From the NCBI RefSeq assembly GCF_000230735.2, contig NC_019962.1:1984001-2048000 (forward strand): a stretch of DNA of 64,000 nt, in the 5' to 3' direction. Positions 25,800 to 33,302 of this stretch are shown here, in pieces. Position numbers and translations under genes: made by a program. The notes beneath the pieces were generated by a model. It was not told where the DNA came from, searched no databases, and was given only the letters and a program-made list of their open reading frames with translations. The DNA comes from Natrinema pellirubrum DSM 15624. GTDB lineage: Archaea; Halobacteriota; Halobacteria; Halobacteriales; Natrialbaceae. Positions within the stretch are counted from its first letter, which is position 1; each line of letters begins with the position of its first letter.

Positions 25800-27116
25800 T
25801 CAGCGCCCGAACCGTTTCCTGATCGTCGCTCGCAACGGCAGCCCCAGCCCGCCGAGCAACGGCAGGACGACGACCGCCGCGATGTCGAGCGGGAGGCTGG
25901 CGACGCCCGCTGCCGCCGCGCCGACGGCCGCGAGCGGGGCAAGCACCGGGAGGACGTAGAGATACGACGGCGTCCACCCCGGGCCGCGTCGCGTGTGTCG
26001 GACGACGACGCCGAACAGCAGCGGCATGAGGACCGCACCGGCAAGCAGCGGGCCGCCGATCAGCGTCGTCGGCACCGCCACCGACAGCGCGACGACGATC
26101 GTCTCGTCGATCGTCACCGGCCCCCAGGTCTCCTCCCGGCGGACGACCCGGGAGACGAGCAGACCGAGGAACGCGAGGACGACGACACCCGCCAGCGCGC
26201 CGTACCACAGCGGCCGCTCGAGGGGCGGGGTCACGACCTCGAGTCCGCGCATGAACGCGACGGTCGTCTCGACGCCCCCACGGTCGGCCGAGAGCGCGGT
26301 CCAGAGCCCTTGCGGGTCGGCACCGATCCCGGCCAGTTCGGCCCGGAGCGAGCGAAGCGCACCCTCGTTCGCGAGCGCGAACTGGACGAGGCCGGCGGCG
26401 TAGACGATCACCGACAGCCAGAGCAGCGGCAGCGAGAAGTTCTGTCGCCGCCACCAGCGGGCGATCGGATTGGCTGTCGACCCGTCGTCACTGTCGGTCG
26501 TCCGCGATCGATCGGTACTGCCGGCAGTATCATCCGACCCGCCGGTCCGACTGCTCGTTCCCGAGCCCGTCCCGCCGCCGGTCCCCGTCGCGGTTCCGGT
26601 GGCGGTCGCACTCGAGGCGTCGGCGGTCGCGCCGGCAGCCGACGCGCCCGCGCTCGAGGTCGCGCCACCGGTTCCGGCGGCCGAGCCGGTTGCGCTCGTA
26701 CCGGCGCTCGAGGTCGACGTCGAACCGCGACTCGAGGTCCCGGCGCTACTGCTCGCGGAGCCGGCCGCCGACGCGCCGGCGGCCGATGCCGACGCGGAGG
26801 CCGTCTCCGACTCCGAGTAGCTCACCTCCGTTCCCTCGTCGTCGCCGTCGTCGCTCTGCCAGACGTCGGGTGAGGGGAGGCCACTGGTCCGTTTGGCGAC
26901 GTAGTCCTCGTGGCCCAGTCGGTCGTAGGCCTGTCGTTCGACGGGATCGCCGAGGATGTCGTAGGCGGTCTTGACTGCGGTGAACTGCGCCTGTGCGCGG
27001 TCGTCGTCGTTCACGTCAGGATGATAGACACGGACCTGCTCGCGGTAGGCGTCCTTGATCTCGTCCTGATCGGCGTCGGGCGAGATCTCGAGCAGATCGT
27101 AGAAGTCCTCTGTCAT
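25800..27116 (-). CDS. J-domain protein with multi-helix membrane C-terminus
   Basis: A 438-residue protein. Residues 4-70 form a J domain (YDLLEISPDADQDEIKDAYR, with HPD in RVYHPDVND), the part that stimulates Hsp70 ATPase. A low-complexity linker of Ser/Ala/Thr/Gly (about 105-215) follows, then a basic WWRRQNF and at least six hydrophobic segments to the C-terminus. The layout suggests a membrane-anchored Hsp70 recruiter. The linker is repetitive at DNA level and may vary in length between strains. Start ATG 27116. Confidence 0.88.
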   Translation of the reverse strand: MTEDFYDLLEISPDADQDEIKDAYREQVRVYHPDVNDDDRAQAQFTAVKTAYDILGDPVERQAYDRLGHEDYVAKRTSGLPSPDVWQSDDGDDEGTEVSYSESETASASASAAGASAAGSASSSAGTSSRGSTSTSSAGTSATGSAAGTGGATSSAGASAAGATADASSATATGTATGTGGGTGSGTSSRTGGSDDTAGSTDRSRTTDSDDGSTANPIARWWRRQNFSLPLLWLSVIVYAAGLVQFALANEGALRSLRAELAGIGADPQGLWTALSADRGGVETTVAFMRGLEVVTPPLERPLWYGALAGVVVLAFLGLLVSRVVRREETWGPVTIDETIVVALSVAVPTTLIGGPLLAGAVLMPLLFGVVVRHTRRGPGWTPSYLYVLPVLAPLAAVGAAAAGVASLPLDIAAVVVLPLLGGLGLPLRATIRKRFGR

Positions 27117-27259
27117 ATGAGCGTAGGGAAGTGTAGTCTGTCCCCGAGTTGTAGGGGAGAGGTTATAGTTTCAATGTTATTGCCGATCCGAGCGGAGGCT
27201 CGGTCTCGAGTACGGAGTGCGTTGTGGCCGTTGCGATCGGAGCGACCGTGAAGTGGCAG

Positions 27260-28570
27260 TCACGAGAAGTCCGCGAGCGACGTTTGCCCGCTCGGGCGAT
27301 CGTCGCCGGAAACCGCCGGGTACGGTTCGTCGTCGGTTGCGTCGGCAGTGGATTCGTCGTCGGTCGACTCGAGGCTCGACCCCCCGTCAGTACTGTTCCC
27401 GCCCCCTTCCCAGCTCTCGAGGCTGGCCTGATCGGCGGCCGCGAACTCGAGGTTGGCGACGCGGACGCCGACCTTGCGGACGGGCTCGGCCTCGAACTCG
27501 GTGAAGAGGTCCCGTGCCACGCGGTCGACCAGTTCGGGGTCGTCGACGGGGCCGGGCAGTGACCGCTCGCGGGTGTTGACGTCGTACGGCGGCGTGACCG
27601 CCTTGACGCCGATGGTTCGGTACAGCGCACCCTCCCGGCGGGCGCGGTCGGCGACGGCCGCCGCGAGCGTCTCGATCTGGTCGTACTTCGGCTCGGGTTC
27701 CGCGACGGCCTCGGCGAAGGCCGACTCCCGCGAGAAGCTCTTAGGGTCGCCCTTTGGCTCGACGCGGCGGTCGTCGTCGCCGCGTGCGCGGTCGTACAGT
27801 TCTCGGCCGCGCTCGCCGAAGCGCTCGACCAGCGGCTCCGGGTCGGCCGCCGCCACGTCGCCGGCCGTCTCGAGGCCCATTGCCCGAAGCTCGCGGGCCG
27901 TTACCGGGCCGACGCCGTGGAGCAGGTCGACCGCGAGCGGGGCGAGGAACTCCCGGATCTCGTCGGGCCGGACGACGGTGAGCCCGTCGGGTTTGTCGAA
28001 GTCGCTGGCGATCTTGGCCGTACTCATCGTCGGCGCGACGCCGACGCTGACGGCCACGCCGACCTCCCGGCGGATGCGGTCCTTGACGTGCCGGGCGAAG
28101 CCGTCGGCGACCTCCCACGCCGTGCGCTCGGTCACGTCGAGGTAGGCCTCGTCGATGCTGACCTCCCGGACCACGTCCGCGCAGTCGTGGAGGATCTCCC
28201 GGACGTCGGCCGCGACCGACTCGTAGTAATCCATGTCGACGGAGCGGTAGTAGCCGGTTTCCGCGCGGTCCGTCTCCCCGTCTAGGTCGCCGGCCTCGGA
28301 CGCCGCGCGTCTGGGCAGCCGCTCGAGCGCCGTCGAAATGGCTTGGGCGCTCTCGACGCCGAACTCGCGGGCCTCGTAGCTGGCGGTGGCGACGGCACCG
28401 ACGGTCTCGCCGGGTTCGTACCCCATGCCGACGACGACCGGCTCGCCCCGGAGTTCGGGTTCGCGCAGTCGCTCGCAGGACGCGTAGAAACAGTCGGCGT
28501 CGACGTGACAGACGATCCGGTCCTCGTCGGCCTCGCGCTCGACGCCCGGCAGCCGGGGCCCGTCGGACAT
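27260..28570 (-). CDS. dinB: DNA polymerase IV (Y family, Dbh/DinB-like)
   Basis: Translesion polymerase of 436 residues. Catalytic motifs are present: VCHVDADCFYASCE (Asp and Phe/Tyr gate), YEAREFGV, and SIDEAYLDVT with Asp-Glu. A helix-hairpin-helix follows (LHGVGPVTARELRAMGLETAGDV) and the little-finger domain with GAVTP-like strand order. The Gly/Ser-rich C-terminal tail ends PSGQTSLADFS, resembling a PCNA-interaction motif (QTSLADFS, QxxLxxF). ATG 28570 is preferred over the open frame upstream to 28630. Confidence 0.95.
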   Translation of the reverse strand: MSDGPRLPGVEREADEDRIVCHVDADCFYASCERLREPELRGEPVVVGMGYEPGETVGAVATASYEAREFGVESAQAISTALERLPRRAASEAGDLDGETDRAETGYYRSVDMDYYESVAADVREILHDCADVVREVSIDEAYLDVTERTAWEVADGFARHVKDRIRREVGVAVSVGVAPTMSTAKIASDFDKPDGLTVVRPDEIREFLAPLAVDLLHGVGPVTARELRAMGLETAGDVAAADPEPLVERFGERGRELYDRARGDDDRRVEPKGDPKSFSRESAFAEAVAEPEPKYDQIETLAAAVADRARREGALYRTIGVKAVTPPYDVNTRERSLPGPVDDPELVDRVARDLFTEFEAEPVRKVGVRVANLEFAAADQASLESWEGGGNSTDGGSSLESTDDESTADATDDEPYPAVSGDDRPSGQTSLADFS

Positions 28571-28651
28571 TCGTCTACCGATCGATTCGTCCGGACGGAC
28601 GTGAACGTTGCGCCCGCCGACGGCGGACACGGTCTCCCCGGATCGCCGCCG

Positions 28652-29383
28652 CTACAGCTCGTAGGCCATCATCACCTCATCGACGTACTCGCCGTCGATG
28701 GTGTAGTGGTCCTTGCGGATCGCCTCGGTGTCCCAGCCGTGGACGGTCAGGAACTCGAGTGCGGTGTCGTTGACCACGGGAACGCTGTTGTAGAGCTTCC
28801 GGTAGCCGTTGGCCTCGGCCCACTCGATCCCGCGTTGCAGGAGCGTACTCCCGATCCCGTGGCCCCGGTAGGCCTCGCGGACGCCGACGGTCTGCTGGGC
28901 GACCTCCCGGACCGGTTCGACCCGGTGGAGATCGAGGTGCGTCCAGCCGACGACCGCGCCGTCGACGGTCGCGACGAAGAACTGGCGGGTCTCGATCGCG
29001 TTGTGTCTGGTGACGGTGTCGTCGTAGAGCAGTTGTTCGGCGACCGTCTCGGCGACGACGTAGGTGTCCTCGGCCGTGACGTCCCTGATCGTCTCGATCA
29101 GTCCGTCGAAGTCGTCCTGTCTTGCGGGGCGGACGGTGACGGTGAACTCGTCCAACTCGTGTTTCTCGACGGCCCCGAACTCGAGCGCGAGTCGGAGGGT
29201 TCCGCCGTCTTCCGCGAGATAGCCGTCCTGCTTTAGCTCCTCGAGACGGGTCTGGAACTCCTCGACCGGGAGGGAGACGATCTCGCGCAGTTTGTGCCGT
29301 TCGACGGTCCCGTGGCGCTCGACGTACTCGTAGAGACGCCGGCTGGCATCGGAATCGAACGTCGGCCGCTCGAGCGCGTCCAT
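28652..29383 (-). CDS. Winged-helix plus GNAT acetyltransferase fusion, copy 1
   Basis: A 243-residue protein with an N-terminal winged helix (SRRLYEYVERHGTVERHKLR, FQTRLEELKQDGYLAE) and a C-terminal GNAT domain from about residue 80: TVTVRPARQDDFDGLIETIR, VGWTHLDLH, and acetyl-CoA loop REAYRGHGIGSTLLQRG. It likely acetylates a small molecule or protein and may sense DNA or another signal through the winged helix. It has a close paralogue at 45568-46296. ATG 29383 is chosen; an ATG at 29404 would add seven residues. Confidence 0.88.
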   Translation of the reverse strand: MDALERPTFDSDASRRLYEYVERHGTVERHKLREIVSLPVEEFQTRLEELKQDGYLAEDGGTLRLALEFGAVEKHELDEFTVTVRPARQDDFDGLIETIRDVTAEDTYVVAETVAEQLLYDDTVTRHNAIETRQFFVATVDGAVVGWTHLDLHRVEPVREVAQQTVGVREAYRGHGIGSTLLQRGIEWAEANGYRKLYNSVPVVNDTALEFLTVHGWDTEAIRKDHYTIDGEYVDEVMMAYEL

Positions 29384-29479
29384 ACGACCGCTACGGGCGA
29401 CCACCGCTTATTCCTTGCCCATCGGTACCTATTGACACAATAATCCGGACGGAACCGCCGAACGGACCCGACAGCGTAG

Positions 29480-29809
29480 TTAGTTGTACTCCCGCCACCG
29501 GTTCCCGCACTCGGTACACTTGAAAAAGCGCGTCGGCGGCTCGTCGGCCGACGCGGTCTGTTTCAGCGTGTACCACGCTTCTTCGGCACCGCACTCGTCA
29601 CAGATCACGTCGTTTGCCTTCGGTTTCCCCTCGAAGTTGGCGTTCTCGTCGGACTCGATCACGTCGTCGTCGGTCTGGGACTCCGTCGTGACGAAGGCGT
29701 CTTCCTGCTCGCGGTCGCGCTCGCTCGAGGCCCCGCAGTCGTCGTTCGTACAGACCATGCGGTCACCGCGAGCCTTCATCATCGAGCCGCAGTCGTCGCA
29801 GAATTGCAT
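29480..29809 (-). CDS. Transcription factor S (TFS), canonical form
   Basis: A 109-residue archaeal cleavage factor that restarts backtracked RNA polymerase by stimulating its RNA cleavage. It has an N-terminal zinc ribbon (CDDCGSMMKARGDRMVCTNDDC), an acidic linker, and a C-terminal ribbon CDECGAEEAW...CTECGNRWREYN. The hairpin carries the catalytic Asp-Glu pair in ASADEPPTRFFKC. The other copy at 14435-14752 lacks this pair. Start at ATG 29809. Confidence 0.92.
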   Translation of the reverse strand: MQFCDDCGSMMKARGDRMVCTNDDCGASSERDREQEDAFVTTESQTDDDVIESDENANFEGKPKANDVICDECGAEEAWYTLKQTASADEPPTRFFKCTECGNRWREYN

Positions 29810-29857
29810 ACCCGGCCGGTACGTGCCCGAGCGGCAAAAACACTCGAGATCGACGGG

Positions 29858-30358
29858 TCACCGCTCCCGGTCGCCCGCCTCGTCCGCGAGGACGAACGGG
29901 CAGTCCGCGACCCGAACCGTCTCGATCGTCGGCACCGCCAGGATCTCGGCGTCCGCGTGGGTGCAGGCGACGTCGGGCGGCTCGGTGAGGTATTCACAGC
30001 CCTGACAGTAGGCTCGCTTGTCGACCTCGCGGACCTCGCTGTCGGCCGCGTCCGTCGGTGCCGGTAGATTATCGCCCTCGAGTTGCTCCCAGAGTCGGTC
30101 GGCGTCGATATCGGCGGTGTCCTGCCGATCGAATAGGTCGTCGAACTCGGTCGTCTCAGAGGCGCTGTCGTCCGGTTCCGCGGCGGCCGAGGCGGGATCA
30201 CCGAGAGAACCGGCATGGTTGTCCGATTCGGAATCGTCGGACTCGAGCGGTGCCGAGTCCGCATCGTGAGTGATCTCGATTCCGGCGTCTCCGGCCGCGG
30301 ATTCGGCTCCGGCGTCCGTCTCGAACTCGCTCTCGTCGTCTCCGGTGTCGTCAGTCAT
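29858..30358 (-). CDS. Hypothetical acidic protein with C-terminal Cys motif
   Basis: A 166-residue protein. A long acidic, disordered N-terminus (residues 1-100, rich in Asp, Glu, Ser, Ala) precedes a compact C-terminal part with cysteines: YCQGCEYLTEPPDVACTHAD and a final ADCPFVL, which may bind one zinc. It starts at ATG 30358 and overlaps the end of the RHH gene (30351) by eight bases, so the two are probably coupled. Function unknown. Confidence 0.65.
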   Translation of the reverse strand: MTDDTGDDESEFETDAGAESAAGDAGIEITHDADSAPLESDDSESDNHAGSLGDPASAAAEPDDSASETTEFDDLFDRQDTADIDADRLWEQLEGDNLPAPTDAADSEVREVDKRAYCQGCEYLTEPPDVACTHADAEILAVPTIETVRVADCPFVLADEAGDRER

Positions 30359-30596
30359 CGGACTCACCGCCGGTCTCGGGGCCGGTGCCGTCGTGCGTCG
30401 CCACTGCCGAGTCGGTCGATTCGGCCGTCGGCGTCGGGTCGTCCTCCGTTGCGGCTGCGGCCGCGGCGGTCACCAGCCGCCGACAGATCTCGTCGCGACT
30501 CTCGCCGCGCCGGGCGGCTTCGTCGGCCAGCCAGTCGTCGGCCTCGTCGGGGACGGCAAAGGAGACGGCGCGCTCATCGTGGTTTCGGCTGGACAT
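30351..30596 (-). CDS. Ribbon-helix-helix DNA-binding protein
   Basis: An 81-residue protein with a ribbon-helix-helix signature: the beta strand RAVSFAVPDE, helix 1 DDWLADEAARRGE and helix 2 SRDEICRRLVTAAAA, followed by a disordered acidic tail. CopG/Arc-type proteins dimerise through the strands to bind an operator. Start ATG 30596 (MSSRNHDE). It overlaps the downstream acidic Cys-motif protein by eight bases. It may regulate its own operon; no operator was pinned. Confidence 0.7.
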   Translation of the reverse strand: MSSRNHDERAVSFAVPDEADDWLADEAARRGESRDEICRRLVTAAAAAATEDDPTPTAESTDSAVATHDGTGPETGGESDD

Positions 30597-30664
30597 CTGT
30601 CCGTATTTGGGATATCGAGCGTATAAGCGTTGGTCCGAACTCGAGCGCTGAGCCGCGCCGCCGG

Positions 30665-31501
30665 TCACCTGATCTTGCGGACGTTGCTGATGTCGAAGCC
30701 GCCGTCGTGGATCTCCGTCTCGAAGCGGACGATATCCTCGTCCTCGAGTCGGGAGAGGACGCCCCGGAACTGCTCGACGACGAGGGTGCGGGCGCGTTCG
30801 GAGCCGCCGCTCTCCCACTCGAACAGCAGCGTGCCGTCGGTAGCCTCCTTGAGCCGGCCGAGTTCCGTCGGACCCAGCAGTTCGGCGTTGACCAGCAGGA
30901 GGATGACGCCGCCCCAGCGATGCGAGGCGCGTTTGAGCCCCTTCAGCAACACGGTCAGGTCGGACCAGTCCAGTCGGTCGTCGGCCGCCGCCACGAGGTC
31001 GGTGACCGAATCGATCACGACGAGGTTGTCGGTGGCGTGGTCGGTCAGGTACTCGCCCAGCGCCTCGAGGACGTCAGTACGTTCGTTGTGGCTGCCGAGT
31101 TCGGTGATGTCGGCCATCCCGTCGGCGTACCAGTCGGTCGGCACCGGCGTCAGCTGGAAGTACTCCTCGGCGAGTTCGACGAACCGGACGTCGTCCATCC
31201 CCGCGTCGACGAGGGCCTCGTCCATGACGAACTGCATCTCCTCGACGACGGCGCTCGGTTCGTCGGTAAAGGAGACGTAGTGGACGTCCTCGGGCAGGGT
31301 CACGTCGGACTCGAGGTCACCGTAGTAGAGGTCGAAGAGATCGGGGTCGGCCTCGACGAGTCCGTTCATCACGGCGCTGGTGTAGCAGAACTCACGTGCG
31401 CCGGCACCGGACTCGCCGGCCAGTAAAACGACGCTGCCGGTTGGCGCGCCGCCACCGATCATCCGATCGAGCCGCGAGACGCCGAGCGGCATCCGTTTCA
31501 T
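30665..31501 (-). CDS. HTR-like RecA-superfamily ATPase with degenerate Walker A
   Basis: A 278-residue RecA/KaiC-like protein of the haloarchaeal HTR-like group. The N-terminal LDRMIGGGAPTGSVVLLAG leads to a P-loop reading GESGAGAREF, where the usual Lys-Thr/Ser after the last Gly is Ala-Arg, so the conserved lysine is missing. Walker B is visible as NLVVIDSVTDL. Without the lysine, ATP binding could be weak or altered; the group may act as a regulator or membrane-signal sensor. Start ATG 31501. Confidence 0.75.
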   Translation of the reverse strand: MKRMPLGVSRLDRMIGGGAPTGSVVLLAGESGAGAREFCYTSAVMNGLVEADPDLFDLYYGDLESDVTLPEDVHYVSFTDEPSAVVEEMQFVMDEALVDAGMDDVRFVELAEEYFQLTPVPTDWYADGMADITELGSHNERTDVLEALGEYLTDHATDNLVVIDSVTDLVAAADDRLDWSDLTVLLKGLKRASHRWGGVILLLVNAELLGPTELGRLKEATDGTLLFEWESGGSERARTLVVEQFRGVLSRLEDEDIVRFETEIHDGGFDISNVRKIR

Positions 31502-31737
31502 ACGGGGTCGTTCGCTCGCGTCCCTTTACCGGTTGCGGCCGACCGTTTGCTCTCCGCTCCCTCGCGTCGCTCGGCAAAAGGTCGATCAAAAGCCACCTCC
31601 CTCCCTGCCGCTCGTTTCACTCGCTTCAGGTCGGTCGTCGGCCCGCTCGCTCATTGACTCGCGGCCGTCGGCCGCTCGTCTTACCGCGGCGCTACGCGCC
31701 GCGGTTTCGTTCGCTCGCGGTGACAATATCTCCATCA

Positions 31738-32724
31738 CTATCGGCGACCGACATCCGTCTCGACTCGAGCCCCACTCTCGGCCGCTTCGGCGAGGATCAC
31801 GCGACCCTCGAGCCCGCGGTCCGCGAGCGCGTCCCGAGCCGCGGCCGCAGCCTCCTCGGCGTGGCGGGTATCGGTCACGCCGTAGACGACCGGCCCCCAC
31901 GACGACTGGCCGACGCCCGAGAGGACCGGACAGTCCTCGAGCGCGTCGACGAGTTCGCCCGCGGGCGGCCGGAAGACCCCTCCCTGTGCGTCGGCGTACC
32001 AAGCACCGTTCTTGCGGCCGATCTCGGCGACGGCCTCGCCGAAGGGCTCGAGGCCACCGCCGGCCGCGGCGGGCAGCAGTTTCCGGGTGACGACGCCGGC
32101 GATCTCGTCGGCGATCGCGGGGTTGGCCCGCTCGACGACCGCGCGCATGCTCTCGTCCTCGTCGTCGCCGCTGCGGCCGGGCTCGGCGTCGGGGACGACG
32201 ACCAGAAAGCGCCAGTCATCGGGCAGGTCGTGGCGGGCGACGACCGGCGGCACCGTCCAGTCGCCCTCCGCCGGCGGCTCCGTGGTGAAGCGGTTCGTCG
32301 GGTGGCCGGCGTCGACGACGAACCCGCCGCCCTCGAAGGTCGCGACGCCGACGCCGCTGCGACCGCCCCGCCCCATCGCGGGCGCGTTCTCCCGGACCCG
32401 CGGCTCGAGTCCGTGGGCCCGTGCCGTCGCCGTCAGCACTGCCAGCGCGAGTTGGGTGCCGCTCCCGAGGCCGACGTGGCGTGGCAGCCGCTCCTCGAGC
32501 GCGACCGCGACGCCGGGGAGATCCAGCACGTCGACGGCGCGACGGGCGTACGTGGCGGCGAGCGGATCGTCGGTCACGACATCGGTGGCGGGTTCGGCGG
32601 TGACGGTCACCCGCGGCTCCGCGAGCCCGATGCCGATGCCCCCGTAGAGCCGCCCGCGGGCAAGCGACAGGTTCTGGAAGCCAACGTGGAGTCGCGCCCC
32701 GGTGCTGACGGTCGCGCTCGGCAT
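31738..32724 (-). CDS. Beta-ribofuranosylaminobenzene 5'-phosphate synthase-like (GHMP-fold) protein
   Basis: A 328-residue protein of the beta-RFAP synthase family, which in methanogens joins 4-aminobenzoate to PRPP in methanopterin synthesis. It starts at ATG 32724 (MPSATVSTGARLHVGFQNLS), then GIGIGLAEPRV, the GHMP-type glycine-rich loop PRHVGLGSGTQLALAV, a second Gly-rich block GRGGRSGVGVATFEGG, and a C-terminal GGVFRPP and GVGQSSWGPVVYGV. Haloarchaea are not known to make tetrahydromethanopterin, so the true product here is unsettled; it may feed a related C1 pterin. Confidence 0.85.
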   Translation of the reverse strand: MPSATVSTGARLHVGFQNLSLARGRLYGGIGIGLAEPRVTVTAEPATDVVTDDPLAATYARRAVDVLDLPGVAVALEERLPRHVGLGSGTQLALAVLTATARAHGLEPRVRENAPAMGRGGRSGVGVATFEGGGFVVDAGHPTNRFTTEPPAEGDWTVPPVVARHDLPDDWRFLVVVPDAEPGRSGDDEDESMRAVVERANPAIADEIAGVVTRKLLPAAAGGGLEPFGEAVAEIGRKNGAWYADAQGGVFRPPAGELVDALEDCPVLSGVGQSSWGPVVYGVTDTRHAEEAAAAARDALADRGLEGRVILAEAAESGARVETDVGRR

Positions 32725-32870
32725 GATCGTGGCCTCGCTACGGATCCCCCCGGCAAGGGGGTTTCGACGGTGGCAACGCCTGACGATGGCTCTGACGGTC
32801 CACTCGACGGGACCGTGGACTTGGGGCAGCGGGACACAGCCGATACCGATTCCGCAGACACGCTTCCACG
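32725..32870. other. Intergenic stretch upstream of the beta-RFAP synthase-like gene
   Basis: About 146 bases without a supported gene. It precedes the glycosyltransferase remnant on the plus strand and the start of the synthase-like gene on the minus strand; the promoter of the latter probably lies here, but no clear TATA box stands out. Confidence 0.4.
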
Positions 32871-33073
32871 ATGGCGCGTCCCGACGCCTCGGCAATCGTG
32901 CCAGCCTGTGACGAGGCCGACCTCTCCCTGCGGCTACGCCGCGAGGGTACGGTCGTCTACGATCCGACCTGTCCCGTCGGCAGGAGCGGGTCGGCTACGC
33001 GGGACTGTTCCTGACGTATCCGGTCGGCCACCTCGAGTACATCCTGCCATGGCGGTCGCAGACCGGGACAAGA
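32871..33073 (+). pseudogene. Glycosyltransferase (GT2-type) C-terminal remnant, frameshifted
   Basis: From 32871 a frame reads CDEADLSLRLRREGTVVYDP, closely matching the DxSLRLRxxG signature near the end of GT2-family domains. Around 32980 the reading shifts to another frame, which continues [19 protein letters not shown] until the palindromic repeat copy B starts at 33074. The start of the gene is missing, the frame is broken and the end is cut, so it cannot make an active enzyme. Confidence 0.55.
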
Positions 33074-33149
33074 GTTGCCGCTGACAGTCATTGCACACCT
33101 GCTCACACGACCGCGCTGCGATCAGTGTGTCAATCGTTTCAGCGGCTAC
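33074..33149. repeat. Palindromic mobile-type repeat, copy B
   Basis: A 76-bp imperfect palindrome with outer ends GTTGCCGCT and AGCGGCTAC and the same inner blocks as copy A: GTCATTGCACACCTG and TGCGATCAGTGTGT. It lies in the same orientation as copy A, between the glycosyltransferase remnant and ilvD, about 150 bp before the ilvD start. Confidence 0.8.
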
Positions 33150-33270
33150 GATCCTTTTGAGCGCGTGGGTCCCTGCGTCGGTTCCGATCCGTCGCTGCTC
33201 GCAGCCGTTGGCCTCGCGGACGAACGTATTCGGCTTTTTCCGAGTTTCCGAACCATTGGCCGAGAAAGGG

Positions 33271-33281
33271 TAACTTATACC
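33271..33281 (+). promoter_or_regulatory. Probable TATA box of ilvD
   Basis: The block TAACTTATACC (TTATA at 33275-33279) is centred about 26-28 bases before ATG 33303. That is the normal spacing for an archaeal transcript starting at or next to the start codon, so it supports 33303 over ATG 33288. Confidence 0.55.
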
Positions 33282-33302
33282 GTTTCGATGCGACGTGAGA
33301 CC

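Noticed and set aside
26500-26820. Possible tandem-repeat array
   Set aside because: The periodicity comes from the Ser/Ala/Thr/Gly-coding linker of the J-domain protein, not from a separate repeat or CRISPR array; there are no spaced direct repeats of constant length.
24837-26873. 678-residue plus-strand frame over AlaX, aMBF1 and the J protein
   Set aside because: Arg/Pro/Ser-rich shadow of three supported genes.
31502-31737. Frames in the gap after the beta-RFAP synthase-like gene
   Set aside because: Arg/Ser-rich frames on both strands without starts or motifs; treated as non-coding.
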